From Streptomyces longispororuber (lineage in GTDB: Bacteria; Actinomycetota; Actinomycetes; Streptomycetales; Streptomycetaceae): a stretch of DNA of 36,161 bases. Numbering within the stretch: position 1 is the first letter of the stretch; every line of letters starts with the position of its first letter. The notes under the pieces were generated by a model. It searched no databases and was not told where the DNA came from. It saw only the letters and a program-made list of their open reading frames with translations. The position numbers and the translations under genes are program-made. Where the stretch lies: NCBI RefSeq assembly GCF_014656095.1, contig NZ_BNBT01000086.1, positions 1 to 36,161 of the forward strand, written 5' to 3'. Below, piece after piece: positions 34,103-36,161 of this stretch.

Positions 34103-35512
34103 CTACCGGCGGTCCTCGTCCTCCCGTGGGGCCTCTCGGCGACGCGATCTCGGAAGGACACGCAGCGCGTCACCCATGTCGGCGACTTCGATGACCTTCA
34201 TACCGGGCGGCACCTTCCCCGGGTCGGCCGGCACGAGCGCGTGCGTGAAGCCCAGGCGGTGCGCCTCGGCCAGTCTGCGCTGCACCCCGGTGACCCGTCT
34301 GACCTCGCCCGCGAGGCCCACCTCGCCGATCGCGACCAGGTTCTTCGGCAGCGGGGTGTCGCTGGCGGCGGAGGCCAGCGCGAGCGCCACGGCCAGGTCC
34401 GCGGCCGGCTCGGACAGCTTCACCCCGCCCACGGTGGCGCTGTAGATGTCGCGCTTGCCGAGCGCGCTGATCCGGCCCCGCTGCTCCAGGACCGCCAGCA
34501 TCATCGAGACGCGGGACGTCTCCAGACCCGAGGTGGTGCGGCGCGGGGAGGGGATCTGGGAGTCCACGGTGAGCGCCTGGACCTCGGCGACCAGCGGGCG
34601 GCGGCCCTCCAGGGTCACCGTCAGGCAGGTGCCCGGCACCGGTTCCGCGCGCCGGGTGAGGAACAGGCCGCTGGGGTCGGCGAGACCGACGATGCCCTCG
34701 TCGTGCAGCTCGAAGCAGCCGACCTCGTCCGTCGCCCCGTACCGGTTCTTGACGCCGCGCACCAGGCGCAGGCGCGCGTGCCGGTCGCCCTCGAAGTGCA
34801 GCACCACGTCCACCAGGTGCTCCAGGAGGCGCGGGCCCGCGATCGCGCCGTCCTTGGTGACGTGCCCGACCAGGAGCGTGGACATGCCGCGCTCCTTGGA
34901 GGCGCGGATCAGGGCCCCGGCGACCTCCCGGACCTGCGCCATGCCGCCGGGGGCACCGTCGATCTCCGGGGACGCGACCGTCTGCACCGAGTCCATGACC
35001 AGCAGCGACGGCTTCACCGCGTCCAAGTGGCCGAGGACCGCGGCCAGGTCCGTCTCCGCCGCCAGGTACAGGTGGTCGGAGAGCGCGCCGATGCGGTCGG
35101 CGCGCAGCCGGACCTGGCTCGCCGACTCCTCGCCCGTCACATAGAGCGTGCGGTGGTCGTCCGAGGACGCCTTCGCCGCGACGTCGAGCAGCAGCGTGGA
35201 CTTGCCGACGCCCGGCTCGCCCGCCAGGAGCACCACGGCACCGGGCACCAGGCCGCCGCCGAGGACGCGGTCGAGCTCGGGCACGCCGGTGGAGCGGGCG
35301 GTGGCCTGGCGGCCGTCGACCTGGCCGATGGGCAGCGCGGAGGTGGTGACGCGGCCGGGGGTGGTGGTGCGCACCGCGGGCGCGCCGTACTCCTCGACCG
35401 TGCCCCAGGCCTGGCACTCGGGGCAGCGGCCGAGCCATTTGGCCGTCTGCCAGCCGCATTCGGTGCAGCGGTAGGACGGACGGTCCTTGGCGGTTTTCGT
35501 ACGGGCAGCCAT
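34103..35512 (-). CDS. radA: DNA repair protein RadA (Sms)
   Basis: A RecA-like ATPase/helicase for branch migration in recombination. The 469-aa protein has an N-terminal zinc finger (C16, C19, C30, C33), Walker A GEPGVGKST (98-106), LLVMDSVQT as Walker B, the RadA-specific KNRYG motif near residue 255 (usual KNRFG), and a C-terminal Lon-like domain (TVGGVKLSEPAADLAVALALASA). The ATG at 35512 follows TACGGT by 7 nt, suggesting a leaderless message. Co-directional with disA. Confidence 0.96.
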   Translation of the reverse strand: MAARTKTAKDRPSYRCTECGWQTAKWLGRCPECQAWGTVEEYGAPAVRTTTPGRVTTSALPIGQVDGRQATARSTGVPELDRVLGGGLVPGAVVLLAGEPGVGKSTLLLDVAAKASSDDHRTLYVTGEESASQVRLRADRIGALSDHLYLAAETDLAAVLGHLDAVKPSLLVMDSVQTVASPEIDGAPGGMAQVREVAGALIRASKERGMSTLLVGHVTKDGAIAGPRLLEHLVDVVLHFEGDRHARLRLVRGVKNRYGATDEVGCFELHDEGIVGLADPSGLFLTRRAEPVPGTCLTVTLEGRRPLVAEVQALTVDSQIPSPRRTTSGLETSRVSMMLAVLEQRGRISALGKRDIYSATVGGVKLSEPAADLAVALALASAASDTPLPKNLVAIGEVGLAGEVRRVTGVQRRLAEAHRLGFTHALVPADPGKVPPGMKVIEVADMGDALRVLPRSRRREAPREDEDRR

Positions 35513-35751
35513 GGACCGAACCGTAGCGGCCGCCACTGACAACGCCTTCTCCGAGCCTGGTCGGCCGGTCGGCCGGCCTCCGCCCGGAGTCCGCCGGGCC
35601 CCGCCGGCACGCGCCACCCCGCCGCCAGGGGCACACTCCGGCGCGGCACCGGTCGAACGGACAACGGAAACGTGGCCTCCTGTCCCCTTTCGAGGGATCT
35701 GTTCACCCGTAAGGATTAAATGCGCTCAAGGGGGAGGAGGACCGCTGCATC

Positions 35752-35775
35752 ATGCGCCTAACTTCGCACGGGTGA
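35752..35775 (+). CDS. Possible 7-codon leader ORF coupled to the next gene
   Basis: ATG-CGC-CTA-ACT-TCG-CAC-GGG-TGA (MRLTSHG) is preceded by GGAGGAGG at about 35732-35739. Its TGA shares a base with the ATG at 35775. The only strong ribosome-binding site serves this ORF and is too distant for the next gene, so translational coupling is plausible. Confidence 0.35.
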   Translation: MRLTSHG

Positions 35776-36161
35776 TGAGCAGCAGTCCGGAGATCCCCAC
35801 GTACACCACCGGCGCGCATCGGATGTATGCGGGCGCCCGCAGCCGTGTGGTGCCGCGCACGGTCCCGCAGGCGCCCCCGGCGCGCTACGAACCGTTCCTG
35901 GACGGCCTGTTCACGTACTGCCTGTCCGTCCTGTGCGACCACGACGCCGCCACCACCGCGCTCGGCGACGTCCTCGCCCTCGCCGAGCGCCGCGGCCCCC
36001 GCCCGGACGGCGACACGCGCGCGTGGCTGTACGCACTCGCCCGCTGGGTGTGCCTGCGCGCGCTCGCCGAGGCCCGCAGGAGCGGCCGCCAGGGCGCCCA
36101 CGCCGCCGGGCCCGGGGCAGGCAGGACGCCGCCCGCGGCCCCGCCCGCGCCGCCCGCGGCG
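35775..36161 (+). CDS. Sigma-70-region-2-like Streptomyces protein, N-terminal part
   Basis: The first 129 codons of a gene that runs off the window. After a variable N-terminus, the segment YEPFLDGLFTYCLSVLCDHDAATTALGDVLALAERR, then RAWLYALARWVCLRAL, has the helix spacing of ECF sigma region 2. I recall a conserved protein with this start next to radA in Streptomyces, which continues into a sigma region-4-like helix-turn-helix. A Pro/Ala-rich linker begins near residue 110. GTG 35772 and a CTG at 35745 (nicely spaced from GGAGGAGG) are alternative starts. It is divergent from radA; the 262-nt gap holds AAGGAT-type -10 candidates near 35711. Confidence 0.65.
   Translation, partial: MSSSPEIPTYTTGAHRMYAGARSRVVPRTVPQAPPARYEPFLDGLFTYCLSVLCDHDAATTALGDVLALAERRGPRPDGDTRAWLYALARWVCLRALAEARRSGRQGAHAAGPGAGRTPPAAPPAPPAA

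Overview
The window is very GC-rich with strong third-position GC bias, and its gene content and order (nadB-nadC-coaX, lsr2, clpC, sigE-cseABC, mutY, disA, radA) are those of a Streptomyces chromosome core. I recognise the order as that around SCO3349-SCO3383 of S. coelicolor. That comparison is from memory, not a search.

Layout. Positions 1-3857 (+) hold the end of panC, then nadB, nadC and coaX, a packed cofactor operon for NAD and CoA. Positions 3939-6756 carry small or poorly characterised genes: a cell-wall-anchor-like peptide, a 103-bp tandem repeat array, a 220-aa protein of unknown function, a 59-aa membrane protein, a BlaI-type repressor and a short ArgA-type N-acetylglutamate synthase. 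Positions 6982-10934 hold lsr2 (nucleoid silencer), a convergent SCO3374-like gene, and clpC preceded by two ClgR-box matches.

Positions 11003-18581 (all -) form an accessory block. Two paralogous NACHT NTPases with NLR-like architecture (about 1,025 aa each) flank a DUF1016/YhcG-family nuclease-fold protein whose E-x-K catalytic pair is missing. This is the most likely undescribed system here, probably anti-phage or self/non-self sensing. Positions 18956-22855 hold a secreted M23 peptidase, a TetR/MFS divergent pair with two matching operators, and a VOC protein. Positions 22911-26588 (-) are the SigE-CseA-CseB-CseC cell-envelope stress operon. Then follow mutY (-), an unusual histidine kinase with a C-terminal membrane segment plus its NarL-type regulator (+), a PAP2 phosphatase with a repetitive tail (-), a membrane-anchored protein (+), disA (-), radA (-) and the start of a sigma-like protein (+).

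How the genes work together. nadB/nadC make the pyridine ring of NAD from aspartate; panC/coaX supply CoA. SigE-Cse senses envelope stress, and several neighbours (M23 peptidase, PAP2 phosphatase, kinase/regulator pair) plausibly act at the envelope. MutY, RadA and DisA form a DNA-integrity group, with DisA making c-di-AMP. No tRNA, rRNA, CRISPR, IS element, integrase or phage gene was recognised. Eight genes carry a -10-like hexamer 6-8 nt before the start codon, suggesting leaderless transcripts.
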